This document shows positions 45,936 through 56,759 of a stretch of 64,000 nt of DNA, piece by piece (the stretch's first letter is position 1; every line of letters begins with the position of its first letter). Origin of the DNA: Hydractinia symbiolongicarpus (lineage: Eukaryota; Cnidaria; Hydrozoa; Anthoathecata; Hydractiniidae); the NCBI RefSeq assembly GCF_029227915.1, contig NC_079875.1:6262001-6326000 (forward strand), written 5' to 3'. Both the position numbers and the translations under genes were made by a program. The notes beneath the pieces were generated by a model, which searched no databases, was not told the origin of the DNA, and saw nothing but the letters and a program-made list of their open reading frames with translations.

Positions 45936-46407
45936 ACTGTCTTTCAGGCACTTCCATATTTTACAATGGCTATTCGTCCTATTAATATAATAATATTTAA
46001 ATAAAGAAATAAGTTATTCTATAAACTGTAGATAAGATTAGCAGAGTTCAAAGTGGTGAAGGATTGAAAGACATCAATATAATAGATTCTGACGGAGAAT
46101 TAAGACCAGAACATATGAAAATGAAAATTATACACAAAAATATATAATATAAAAATATACATACATTAAATATATTTACGACGGACTTAAGAAATAAACA
46201 AAAGCAATCGAGCAAATGAACAAACATTGAGACTAAGTAGAGCAGAAGGAATCAATCAAAGCATAAAGTATTGCTCATGGATTGGTCTCAATCAGTCAGT
46301 AGATGTTAAGTTAGGATATTGAAAAAATTTCGATTTATAAAACAAAATAAAAAAACTAGGTATGTTGCATAATAAAAATCGCAGGACTATGGTCTAATAA
46401 ATATTTT
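45936..46407. other. Intergenic, no gene recognised
   Basis: AT-rich; no supported feature. Confidence 0.5.
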
Positions 46408-47320
46408 TCAAAAAAGTAAAATTTTTTTTTTATCAGTTTCTTCCCTGATAGTTTTGGGAAGATCATTCAGAAGGTGACTTGCCTTGCCAAGAAACAATTT
46501 CTCCGACACATTGATTTCATACTTAGAAATAACTTCGTCAACATTACGAGTTCCACGTCCAGCAATTCTCAGCTTGAAACCTTTCAAATACGATGGAAAC
46601 TCATCCTGGTGAATCGATTTGTGGGCAAGTTTTAAAATTTCAAAGTGTATTTGTTGCTGGATTGGTAGCCAACCAAGTTGTATTATATCCTCGAGCGTGG
46701 AATATCTCAGCGTTACAAAAGACGCAATTCTGCATAATAGTTTATCAAGTTTAATCAGCTGGAATAGTGGCAGGTTCCAAAACAATGAACAGCAATAGTG
46801 AATTTGCGAAATTAGAAGGGTTTCTGCCAGTTGCTTCCATAAACAAAATGTTGCTGTGCGACGAGATACCGAAGAACGTATAGTTTCGCATAAACTGATT
46901 GAGAGAGTTTATTGATATGAGTTTCCCAGGCGTTCGATCAGTTGGTCCGAGTGGGGGACAAGGAATGTTGAATGGTTGGGGTTCATGAGGTAATGAAGTT
47001 TCGCCATTCTCGGGGTTGACAAAAGCATGATTTTCGTTTTTCTGGTATTGAACGCAAGATTATTTGTGGTCGACCATTGCTTCAGCTAGTCTAATCGTTG
47101 AGTCAAGTTGTTGATTGTAGGTTGTATGTTTATAGTCTAACAATGTTCATAGATACTTGTATCGTCTGCATATTGGATTGTGGTCCCACCCTCCAAATAA
47201 CACTGTTCCGTAGTCAGATTGTTTGTCGTCTATCTGAACGAATTGGCGGCGGTCACTGACGTACGATAACATCAGCATAGCAGCATTGTTGGAAAAACCT
47301 ATCCTTCAATCAACAGGGTT
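46408..47320 (-). mobile_element. CR1/jockey-like LINE remnant, internally deleted
   Basis: Minus strand: GFSNNAAM, LSYVSDRRQFVQIDDKQ (RT fingers/palm), then a deletion removing the GVPQGS segment, then GGTTIQYADDTSIYEHC with a stop, and further down the C-terminal domain LDKLLCRIASFVTLRYSTL, LGWLPIQQQ and LFLGKASHLLNDLPKTI. It is collinear with the plus-strand LINE at 12940-14785 but clearly a different copy or subfamily. Several stops; inactive. Confidence 0.8.
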
Positions 47321-47401
47321 TTGTAAAATTTACTTATTTATCAAAGGCCTTTGAAATGACATTTAATGAATCAAAAATACTTTAACATTTTTTCTTTTAA
47401 T

Positions 47402-47935
47402 GATTTTATTTTAAAATAACCTATAGTCATAATCGTTGTTTTTCGTGCAGATCCGGGCGCTTATTTACAAATTCTCCCTATCCTGGGGCGCTTATTTGAC
47501 AGGGGGGGTACTCTTTTGGCACAGGTCGCTTAATGATTTTATTTTAAAAAAACCTATAGTCATAATCGTTGTTTTCCGTGCAGATCCGGGCGCTTATTTA
47601 CAAATTCTCCCTATCCTGGGGCGCTTATTTGACAGGGGGGTACTTTTTTGGCACAGGTCGCTTAATGATTTTATTTTAAGAAAACCTATAGTCATAATCG
47701 TTGTTTTCCGTGCAGATCCGGGCGCTTATTTACAAATTCTCCCTATCCTGGGGCGCTTATTTGACAGGGGGGTACTCTTTTGGCACAGGTCGCTTAATGA
47801 TTTTATTTTAAAAAAACCTATAGTCATAATCGTTGTTTTCCGTGCAGATCCGGCCGCTTATTTACAAATTCTCCCTATCCTCGGGCGCTTATTTGACAGG
47901 GGGTACTTTTTTGGCACAGGTCGCTTAATCTGTCA
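47402..47935. repeat. 132-133-bp tandem repeat, four copies
   Basis: Units start at GATTTTATTTTAA (47402, 47535, 47667, 47799). Each contains GATCCGGGCGCTTATTTAC and GGGGCGCTTATTTGACAGGG. Units 2-4 differ by only a few bases. Because 132 is divisible by 3, one plus-strand frame runs through all four (171 codons), which is most likely incidental. Confidence 0.95.
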
Positions 47936-48707
47936 TTTACGGAATGTGTAAGAAGTTATAATATTAACAGCAATTCAGCTGCCAGAGTCGAGTAGCATGC
48001 ATTCAAAAATCAAGACTTTTGTCAAAAATATAAATCTTTGATGCGAGAAGCGGATTTGGCTTACTACAAAAAATGCAAACTCGGCTCTGCATCTTCCACT
48101 TAGCCTTTTTATATTTGTCACAGTGTCTTTTAAAACCAGAAAAAAGCTCTGAGCACGAGATATGGTGGATTTAAATCGAATAAACGCCTCATTCTTACTG
48201 ACGGTATTAAGTTGTTAGAAAGCTTACTACCCACTTAAAAACAAATTAATTTTATATGAAAGAGCTATAGAAAAGTTATTCTAGAAATTTGTACATCTTT
48301 TTGATAAATTTTGATCGATTCTTAAGAATTTGGACTTCGAAGTTCCACTAATTTGCATGACGCCATCAAGGAGTTGTATGCGTGGTGTTGCATTTAGCAG
48401 TTTTATTTTGGCATTTAAAATTATAAATTTAGTATTTTAAGCATTTTACATAAATTTTTATAATTAGTAATTATAATTATGGGTGCTAACATCAATTATT
48501 TGTTCTAGAGCTACTTCATGATGTGGAAATATACGCCCGAAGTGTATCTACAAAGTTTACCAAAGTGAAAGATAAAATATACTTTATTTACAGAAATAAT
48601 ACTGTACAATATTGTCGTTAATAAATATTTAAAAAAAATGTTTCCTAAAAAAACTAGTTTTGTCTGTTAGCGTTGTTAATTTCAGGCGATATAATGAGAT
48701 CTCACAT
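47936..48707. other. Intergenic, 3' side of the securin-like gene
   Basis: AT-rich; probably includes the 3' UTR of the minus-strand gene above. No separate feature. Confidence 0.4.
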
Positions 48708-51144
48708 TTACCACTCTGGAACATCAAGGCCAGCCGCACGTAACTCGCGATCTAAAGCTTCTAACGAAAACGTATCGTCATTTTCGAGTTCATAAAGTAA
48801 CTTTTCCTCTGAAAATTCGGTTAGTAAGGTATCCAAATCTAGAAAAGAAAATGTATACTAGTGGTGAAAACCATGAGAATTAATTTTCGCGAGAAATTTT
48901 TTTAATTCACGAAATTAATAAAACCTAATATTTCGCGAGAACTCGATTTTGCGAAAAAAGGATTTGTTGACTTTTTTTTGTCAATTTATACCGTTTTTAA
49001 GGGTGTTTACGTAGACTGCTGAAGTCGAAATTTACATATATACTATGTAGTTCTAGTTGAAACAGAAGAAGAAAAGTAGTATAAATAATTTTTCAATAAG
49101 GAAAAAAATATAAACTTTGCAATAATTATCTGATAATAAGTAAAAAAGTTTATCCAATAAGTTGAAAGTCAGAATGAATATGTCTTTGAAACTAACTCAA
49201 AGTTTAAAAGTAAAATTTTGTTCCAAATGGCACTTCATGCACATGCAGAAAGAGATTAGGTGGTTAAACAATCATGAAATTTCATACATATGCAGAAAGA
49301 GATAAGGTTTTTAAACAATCATATTTAAACAACAAATTTCACAGTACACAAAGGTTATTGAAAATCATGCTTCAAAAAATTATTTATCGTGTAACTCAGC
49401 CCTTAAGACCAAACAAGAGTTATACCTTCGTTTACATCAGTTGTTTCCTCTTCTGTTAATTTGTTTAAAAATTCTGGTGTAAATACAGGAGTCAGTACAT
49501 CAGGATCGAGTTCTGTTATTTCTGGTGTTAAATCCACTGTAAATCTTGGCTTACTCGTCAGCACTCGTTGTAAATAATCAGGCATGGGAAATTCGAAATC
49601 TAAATAAACAGTAAGCTATATAAAAAGTGGGGAGAGGCTATCTTTTACAAAATGTTACCTAACAATTGGAAAAAAACAATAGTACACTGTTCGTTTTATT
49701 AACCTTTAAATCGGATTAAATATTTGAAACTCCCATTTTTAAATTAACTTTTTTGGTGTAAACAAAATTTGACTGAGCCTCATTTGACATCGGTAATAGT
49801 AATAGGCTTAGTAATAGGAATTTGAACAAAATATCTACTTCAAATTACTACGTCAAAAACTTACACCATGTTTACTTCAGGATGGCCACAGATTTTAAAA
49901 CTTTACATTTTTTATGTTTCAGGGTTAGAAAAACACACTAAAAAACGTAACAAAACATTCCATATTTCACGAGATTTTGAAAAATTTTTTTTAGAAGGAA
50001 GTAAAGAATTACTAATAATTAAGCCCATTCTTGCTGTTTATTTCAACTTGTAGTAATTACAAAAGTATAATTCATCAGTCCTGTTGTAAACACATGTTCA
50101 ATTTGTTGTGATTTTTTGTCCATTATTATTGTAATCTTGCTGTATTTTTTTTTAAACCACAGTGAAATGTCATCAAATGCATTTAAAAAAGTTTTCTATG
50201 CTGCCAAATGTTTTTCTAATCGTGACAACTGAGAATGCAACATTTTATAATTTGTTTGTGCATGCATGTCCAAGGAACCCACATAGTTTTTAAAGGGTGT
50301 ATAAGGCACGAAAGTGCTGACATGTCAACACCCTTATTCATACAAATTTTGGCAAGCAGTTAATTTGGCGATGGACTAAATTGATTTTTAGGCGAGCATT
50401 CAATTTGGCATAACATTGTAACTGTTCACAACTCAATCAAAATGATATGCAACAAGAAAAAACAATGGACACGACTAACGCTTACCTGACATCTTTGGTT
50501 TAAATAACAGTGCAGCAAATCAGAAAATAAACAACAATGCTATTTACATAATCATTAATGTCCCACACAATATTACTTTAACAAGATTAATTTTTACAAA
50601 GATTTATTTTTGCGAAATATTTTCACCATGACGTTTTTGAGAAAATTCTACGCAAATTCCTTCTTTTTGCAAATTCTTATTTACATTGCTCTTATTGTCT
50701 TTAAAAATAATTTTCCTACTTATTTGCAAAAACAAACAATTGTGAAAATTAATGATATTATTAAGATATATTCCCAAGATAAAGCAAGTTTCATACTTGT
50801 AAAAAATAGTTTACAAAATCAAAAATCACCTCGATCCGTATTTGGAGGCATGTACTCTTTTTCTGCAACTGACTCGTGCTTGGGTTGGACAGTATTCTCT
50901 ACTTTCGATTTGGTTTCCACGTTATCTTGGTGGATTTTAAACGGTGTCTTGCTACGGACAGCAGATCTATTACCTGGTGTGTTTATCTTTAACCCCTTGC
51001 TACTAGGTGTAAGAGTTTTCAGCTTTCCATGTTGCATTAGTGGTTTTATTGATGGTTTTACTCCCTCAAACTTTACATTTTTAGCCTGCTGTACATTTTG
51101 TATTTGAGCTAGTGCTTTGCGTGGTGCAGTGCCTTTCGTGCGAG
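48708..51144 (-). CDS. Securin-like protein, three exons, 5' end missing
   Basis: Exons 50830-51144, 49426-49599 and 48708-48838 (stop TAA 48708-48710) join with matching phase-1 junctions and good sites (CGAG|GTGA, TTTATTTAG, GAAG|GTAT, TTTTCTAG). The first exon opens at an acceptor (TTTGTTTAG), so a start exon lies upstream and was not found. The 206 visible residues have a basic, Lys/Thr-Pro-rich N-terminal half with RKALAQIQN, a textbook D-box (RxxLxxxxN) for APC/C, and an acidic C-terminal half (FEFPMPDYL, PEITELDPDV, LTEEETTD, LLYELENDD). D-box in a basic disordered start plus acidic end, and about 200 residues total, fit securin (PTTG), the separase inhibitor that APC/C degrades at anaphase. 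Other small APC/C substrates such as sororin remain possible; no KEN box is visible. Confidence 0.6.
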
Positions 51145-51592
51145 CTAAACAAAATAAGTAACCCTTTAAGATTTTTGACACTTGGCACCTGGTAAAATCC
51201 TGATAATACTGCGGTAAAATAATATTCGTTTTTTCTAGAGATTCAGGACAGGTCCTGGTTTTATGTTACTTTAACTTATTTAGTCAAGGGATTTTGAACA
51301 TACGACTTCAGGGATTCTGCCCCATCCCTCCATAACTTTTGATAGGCTTTCCTAAATGTTTCTTGTATGACTTCTCTTATGACATAATGTGAAGTTCTAA
51401 GCATAATTCAAGGCAAGTTATTATATTTTACAGATGATAAGGATTTTGTTAAATTTTATAGTGGGTAGTTTCAAGTAATATCCAATAACTAAGGTTCTTA
51501 GAGGTATTTGACACAACAATTACATAAGGTAGGGTCGCTTATATATGGTCAGTGCTTACATGTACCTTTAAAACTTGTGAAAAGATGATATA
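51145..51592. other. Likely intron upstream of the first visible securin-like exon
   Basis: Begins with an acceptor for the minus-strand exon at 51144. No exon recognised in it. Confidence 0.4.
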
Positions 51593-52000
51593 TCTATATA
51601 ATAATACGCCAGTTCCGTGTGTCTGTCACTTTTGCAAAGTGGATTACATTCTTCAAAATTTTCTTTAACAAATTCTATAAAACATCGCCTATAAAATTGT
51701 TCTGTAATTTACCAAACTTTACCGATAAAATAGTATTGACGTCAAAGGAAAGTTAATTAAGATTAGTGAAGCTATTACAATGCACTTAAAACTTTGAGGC
51801 CAAATAACTTGGAAACGAGGTGGTGACATCAATGTTTTTTCACCACGTGGGTAACTAGGGACAACCTGGGACCAATTTGGGTAAGTTTACAAACCTGGGT
51901 CCCCGAATCCGTTTCGGAATGGACGGTTTGATGACGTCATCAAAAAGTTCTGTGTTGTCCTTTTGCCTAAGTGGATTACTCCACTGGATTTATCGACTAG
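51593..52000 (+). mobile_element. Non-autonomous Helitron, internally deleted
   Basis: 408 bp, starting TCTATATAATAATACGCC after an A. Nearly identical to the 22507 copy up to GATGACGTCATCAAAAAG, then it jumps to the 3' end GTGGATTACTCCAC, TGGATTTATCGA, CTAG. Confidence 0.85.
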
Positions 52001-52714
52001 TCTATATAATAATACACCAGTTCCGTGTCTCTGTGACAGGCAAAGTGAATGTGTTCATTTTCCTTTGATCTTACCGATATTTTCTTTGAAGTAACCGAAA
52101 AATGCATGTCTAATATGTTAATAATATAACATCAATATCCTATATTAAATTAATGAAGCCGTTACAGTGCACTTAAAACTTTGAGGCCAAATAACTTGGA
52201 AACGAGGTGGTGACGTCAATGATTTTTCACCGCGTGGGTAACTAGGGACCACTTGGGACCAATTTGGGTAAGTTTCCCAAACCTGGGTCCCCAAATCCGT
52301 TTCGGAATGGACGAGTTGATAACGTCATGAAAAAACCTTTAAACCCTAATATCTCTGCAACCATTTATCAAAAATACATGATCCTATACATTTTCTTAAT
52401 CAGCCTTTCAAGATCTACACGATGAAGGCAATAGGTATACAAATTTAAAAAAAAATATTTTGGGTTTTGACGGGTCATTGCTGATGTCAGTAAAATTTTT
52501 AATCCATGATATCCCCTTAGGCGTTCATCGAGAACATATGATCCTATACATTATTCTGACCAGCTTTTCAACTTCTCATATCACAGACAAAGAATAAACA
52601 AATTTCGCGAATTTTCTTATCTGCACTGCACTCCTGACGTCGGCCAAACATCTAAAACAACTTTTTTATTGACTTTTTGCCTAACTGGATTTCTCCACAG
52701 GCTTTATTGACTAG
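52001..52714 (+). mobile_element. Non-autonomous Helitron, tandem with preceding copy
   Basis: 714 bp, starting TCTATATAATAATACACC and ending GTGGATT / decayed hairpin (TGGATTTCTCCACAGG), GCTTTATTGA, CTAG and then T. Junction CTAG|TC with the preceding copy. Two internal modules. Confidence 0.85.
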
Positions 52715-53495
52715 TAACTACCATATTATCTTGAAAAGTATAGGTATTGTACCTTATTGTAGCCATTTATAATATGGCACAAATAGGCCCTGGGTAAACG
52801 TTGCATAACCCGCCTGTTAAAAAAAACGTTTCATTTAGTCCAATGATCAAAGATCAATCAAATCGTTAAATTCAAATAATTTTAATGTTGATCTTAATCA
52901 AATACAATAAAATTCATTATGCAATAATTCTTGTTTTACTTTGCAAGATAGGTTTTGAAAAAGGAAAATTCATCAGATAACAGCGTAAAAATTACTAAGT
53001 CACTAGAAAAACTTAGTTGCTTGATTGAAAAAGGTAAACCAGTCCTTCCTACCCTCAGGCATTTTTCATCAAATTTTGTCCCTGATCCCAGGCGTTTTTG
53101 CCAAAACGTGTTTCATAACTTTTATAATATAGGTCTATAATAAGCTTTAACAACTAGTGTTTCCAAGAAACTTTTTGCCAAAAGTTTCTCAGTTCTCTTT
53201 GCGGATTTTATTTGGATATATTTACAATAAATTCTTTAAAAGTGGAGCAACGCATTTATCACACCCAGAAAATGGTTATCTTTCAGGTTGTTTACTCTTA
53301 TGAGCATTATTTTGCTAATCCTTTTCCCCTTGGCTGAAAATACATACACAACATGATTGACTAACTCAAATTTCTTTCTTCTTCATGAGATAATTTTCTA
53401 GGAATACGTCTGTGAGTTTTGAAAGAATTGGAAATAAAATTGACAGAACCACAAAGTGGAGTAAGAGAATATAAGTATAGTTTCTTTTACTAATT
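52715..53495. other. Intergenic or intronic, no gene established
   Basis: A plus-strand open stretch (about 52952-53033) ends in a donor-like AAAAAG|GTAAAC, but no partner exon was found. Confidence 0.35.
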
Positions 53496-54545
53496 TACAT
53501 ATCACACTTGTTTGTTCTAGTCTTAGAAGCGCTGTCGATGGAGTTCAGAACAGGTTGTCCATTGGAGTTATTGTATACAGATGATTTGGTTCTCATAGCA
53601 GAGTCGATGGAGAAATAAGTTGAGAAGTTTGAGAAGTGGAAGAAAGGACTAGAAGAGAAAGGGCTAAGGGTGAACACAGCAAAGTCTAAAGTCATGATTA
53701 GTAGCATTGCAGCCAAGTGTGACCCTGTAGTTGGAAAGTGGCCTTGTGGAGTTTGCAGGAAAGGGGTTGGTAGTAACTCAATTTTTTGTCAGACTTGCAA
53801 GCATTGGGTACATAAGAAGTGCAGTAGTATTGGTGGAAGGTTAAGAGATGACATTCAGTTTGTATGCAAGCGTTGCAAGGGTGAGATTATAGAGAATGAA
53901 GTATTTCCAGCTTCAATGATGTACAACAGTGGCTTGTTAGAGATAGTTGAGAACTTCTGTTACTTAGGTGATATGTGGGGCAGTGAAGGGGGTGTTGCAA
54001 GAAGTGTTTCTTGCAGGATAGGTTCTGCTTGGAAAAAGTTCAGAGAGTTACTTCCTTTGTTGACTAGCAGAGTCTTGTCAATTGAGTTAAAAGGTAGGTT
54101 GTATGAGGCCTGTGTAAGAAGTGTTATGGTGTACGGTAGTGAGACATGGGCAGTGAAGCAGGAAGATCTTGACTGTTTAGAAAGGAATGATATGAGAATG
54201 GTTAGGTGGATGTGTAACGCCAGTCTGAGAAACAGAAAGAGTTCAGATGAGCTAAGAAGCAGGCAGCTAAGAAGTATCCGTAGAATTAAAGATGTTATCC
54301 AGATAAAAAGATTGAATTGGCTGGGGCAATTGGAAAGAATGGAGGGGCATAATTGGGTAAGAAAGTGTAGAGACTTGATAGTTCCTGGGGCAAAGCACAG
54401 AGGCAGACCAAGAAAGACTTGGTAGGAGGTTATAAGGACAGAATTGATACAGAGAAAGTTGAGTTTGGAGGGTCATTAATATACCCCGTTCAACCCATGC
54501 TAGCACGAAAACGAACGTTAAGCTGAGAATGATGATGATGATGAC
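53496..54545 (+). mobile_element. RTE-like LINE 3' fragment with PHD-type finger in the RT
   Basis: LSMEFRTGCPLELLYTDDLV gives the catalytic box (YTDD in place of YADD) at about 53560-53590. A stop interrupts near 53617, then KGLEEKGLRVNTAKSKVMIS runs directly into a Cys4-His-Cys3 finger: CGVC, CQTC, HWVHKKC, CKRC with C-x2-C, C-x2-C, H-x2-C, C-x2-C spacing as in PHD domains. After it come NFCYLGDMWGSEGGVARS, LYEACVRSVMVYGSETWAVK and RMVRWMCNASLRNRKSSDEL to a stop at 54425. The 3' end has CCATGCTAGCACGAAAACG and a short GATGAT tail, as in RTE-type elements. 5'-truncated; inactive. Confidence 0.8.
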
Positions 54546-55776
54546 TTATTCAAAAGACTGTTAGGCCAACTTTTGCAACCCTTGTCACTAGATTCCCATT
54601 GCCTTTTATCCCAACCAGGAGTACTTGGTTCATTCTTAGCTTTTTTGAACCAGGTGGTAATTCATTATCAACTATCAGAAAATCCTAAGAAATCTCTGGT
54701 AAAATGATCTGTGATCTTCTTGGTTTACTTAGATAATAGAGCAGTCAAAAGCTAAGAAGTGAAGCGACAACCGGTGCTATTATTCACTACCTTTGTTTTA
54801 AAGAGGGTGGTTTGAAGTGGTTTTAGTAAAATTTTAGACATTATTCTAGCATAACAATATCTGGGATAAGTTCCAGAACAGGAACAGAAGGCTTATACTT
54901 CTTTGGCAATTGTCTAATTAAAGGCTAGCGAAGACCTTGAAAGGTGTACAGGGGAAGCGCTAATATGCATTTTGACTATTAACTAATTTTTATCAGTTCA
55001 AAAATTTTGTGTCAATCATTTCTCGTAATTTACACTGTCTGCAGAAAGGTTGCAACCTACAATTGAAGTGGAAGCTTTTCTTACTTTTCAATGTGCCATT
55101 TCTTTTGATATACAAGAATTAACTGACACATTTTTTTCTCAAACACACATGGATAAAGTTATTCTTTATCAAATTAGACTCATTGTCCAACAACGTTAAA
55201 CGCTGACCCAAAGACCCTCTATGATGGATTTTGTTTTCGATGCTTTCCGTTTAAAGAAATCTCTTTCTTTATTTATTTCTATGGTGGGTATATCTGCATA
55301 TCTATTGTTATTTTTAAATTAGTTGTACGTTTTTTCTCTGTAAAGTATTCTGAAGTTTTAGCCCCTAATTTAAGAACAACTTTTCAATTTTCCATTTAAA
55401 TTACTTTTCAGTTTCTCTTCACAGCTTTGTGGATTAACTGCTTCATGGTTTTTTGCCTTCACACCTTCGTGGATTCATGAAAATGTATATGTTTTCTTTT
55501 TTTAAAGAAAAAAGGGGTAAAATAAAGTCACAATGATCCACAAATTGTTGTATATACCCTTACCAATAAGCGACGGACGCACACCGGCTCCATGAAGATT
55601 GGTCTGTACTGCAATACCATCCATTACTACCAATTAACTTATCTTCTATATTAATATTTTGGCGTAGTTATTGTAGCTAACTTCTATGTTGATGAACAAA
55701 GAACTGCTATCTCGGGTCTTCGCAACTAATGCCAGCCTCTTTAAAATTTTACCGGGTGATCCGTTTAAAAACAACC
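54546..55776. other. Intergenic, no gene recognised
   Basis: No supported coding frame or terminal repeat. Confidence 0.45.
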
Positions 55777-55850
55777 AACGTCGTACTCAGGAATGAGCAC
55801 AATACGATACAAAAAAGATACAAGATGCCCTGGGGATGAGGTTGCGGGAT
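55777..55850. mobile_element. Small MITE, CAACCTCG family (decayed)
   Basis: CAACGTCGTACTCAGG at the left and CCCTGGGGATGAGGTTG at the right are imperfect inverted repeats like those at 59522-59628. Confidence 0.45.
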
Positions 55851-56390
55851 TGTATTTTCTTCCTTGTTATCTTTTCTTCTCGAGCGGTAACAAAATTTAA
55901 ACAATGAAATATATTGGCCTAGTTTTATAAGTTAGTTAGTCGTAAGAAAATATTGAATTTAGTAACCAACCCAAATTATTCACTTTCCTAGGCTTTTTTT
56001 ATTTTATCAATTTGTTTAATACGGGGTACACGCTTTTTTTTACAACAACGAGTAAATCTGACCTGGAGCCTAGCCTGTTCTTATTTTGTAGCCCTTTCCT
56101 TTTAGCTTGATATGATCTGATTTAGCTGCTCTAAGTTCATGATGTCTGTTAATCCGTTTTAGTGTGTTTTTTTCGTCCAAAAATTGCGTATTCCTTGAAC
56201 CAAAAACAACCCGTACTCGGCTTTCAAAAAGTCTTTACCCGGGAATCAGAAATCCAGCGATGACTCCTGGAAATTTTACGAAAAGTATATAATATGCTCC
56301 AATCACACTAGACTCCTTTCCAATCATTATAACATCGGAACGTTGATAGGAATTAAAATAAAAAGTATCTTTTGTTAATATTTTTTATTA
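55851..56390. other. Intergenic, no gene recognised
   Basis: No supported feature. Confidence 0.45.
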
Positions 56391-56512
56391 CTAGTCGTTA
56401 GCCCGTGGAAAAATCCACGGGTCCGCCCGTCCTTTTTTTACCGCATTGAGTTTGTGCAGCTAAGCTACCACTTTGCGTGACAGACAGACGTATACAGGTA
56501 TTATAATATAGA
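56391..56512 (-). mobile_element. Mini Helitron, 122 bp
   Basis: Minus strand: TCTATATTATAATACCTGTA at the 5' end, GTCTGTCTGTCACGCAAAG, then hairpin CCGTGGATTTTTCCACGG, GCTAACGA and CTAG. It is reduced to little more than the two ends and sits head-to-tail with the next element. Confidence 0.75.
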
Positions 56513-56704
56513 CTAGTCGTTAGCCCGTGGAAAAATCCACGGGGTCGCCCGTCGCGTTTGCTCGTCCCTTAAATTTACCCGTCGCAACAAAGTGGATAAA
56601 AATATATCGCATTTGATATTCGTGTGCATTTTAAAAATTTCGTGTTTCCGTTACGGGACGCAGCTTTCGCGGACACACAGACAGAAGACAGCTGTTATTA
56701 AAGA
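56513..56704 (-). mobile_element. Short non-autonomous Helitron, 192 bp
   Basis: Minus strand: TCTTTAATAACAGCTGTC at the start, TTTATCCACTTTGTTGCGAC inside, hairpin GTGGATTTTTCCAC and GGGCTAACGACTAG at the end. Same subfamily as 6163-6425. Confidence 0.7.
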
Positions 56705-56759
56705 CATTGCCGAATAAAGTCCTGGGTCAACAACGACAAAGAATGTAATCTATATCCAA

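Noticed and set aside
50610-51107. 165-codon plus-strand frame
   Set aside because: It is the antisense shadow of the D-box exon (50830-51144).
52760-52830. Minus-strand ATGGCTACAATA with donor-like AAG|GTACAA as the missing securin exon 1
   Set aside because: It would leave a phase-2 junction, while the next exon needs phase 1, and there is no KEN box.
53205-53225. Lys-Glu-Asn codons on the minus strand as a securin KEN box
   Set aside because: A stop codon follows immediately in the same frame.
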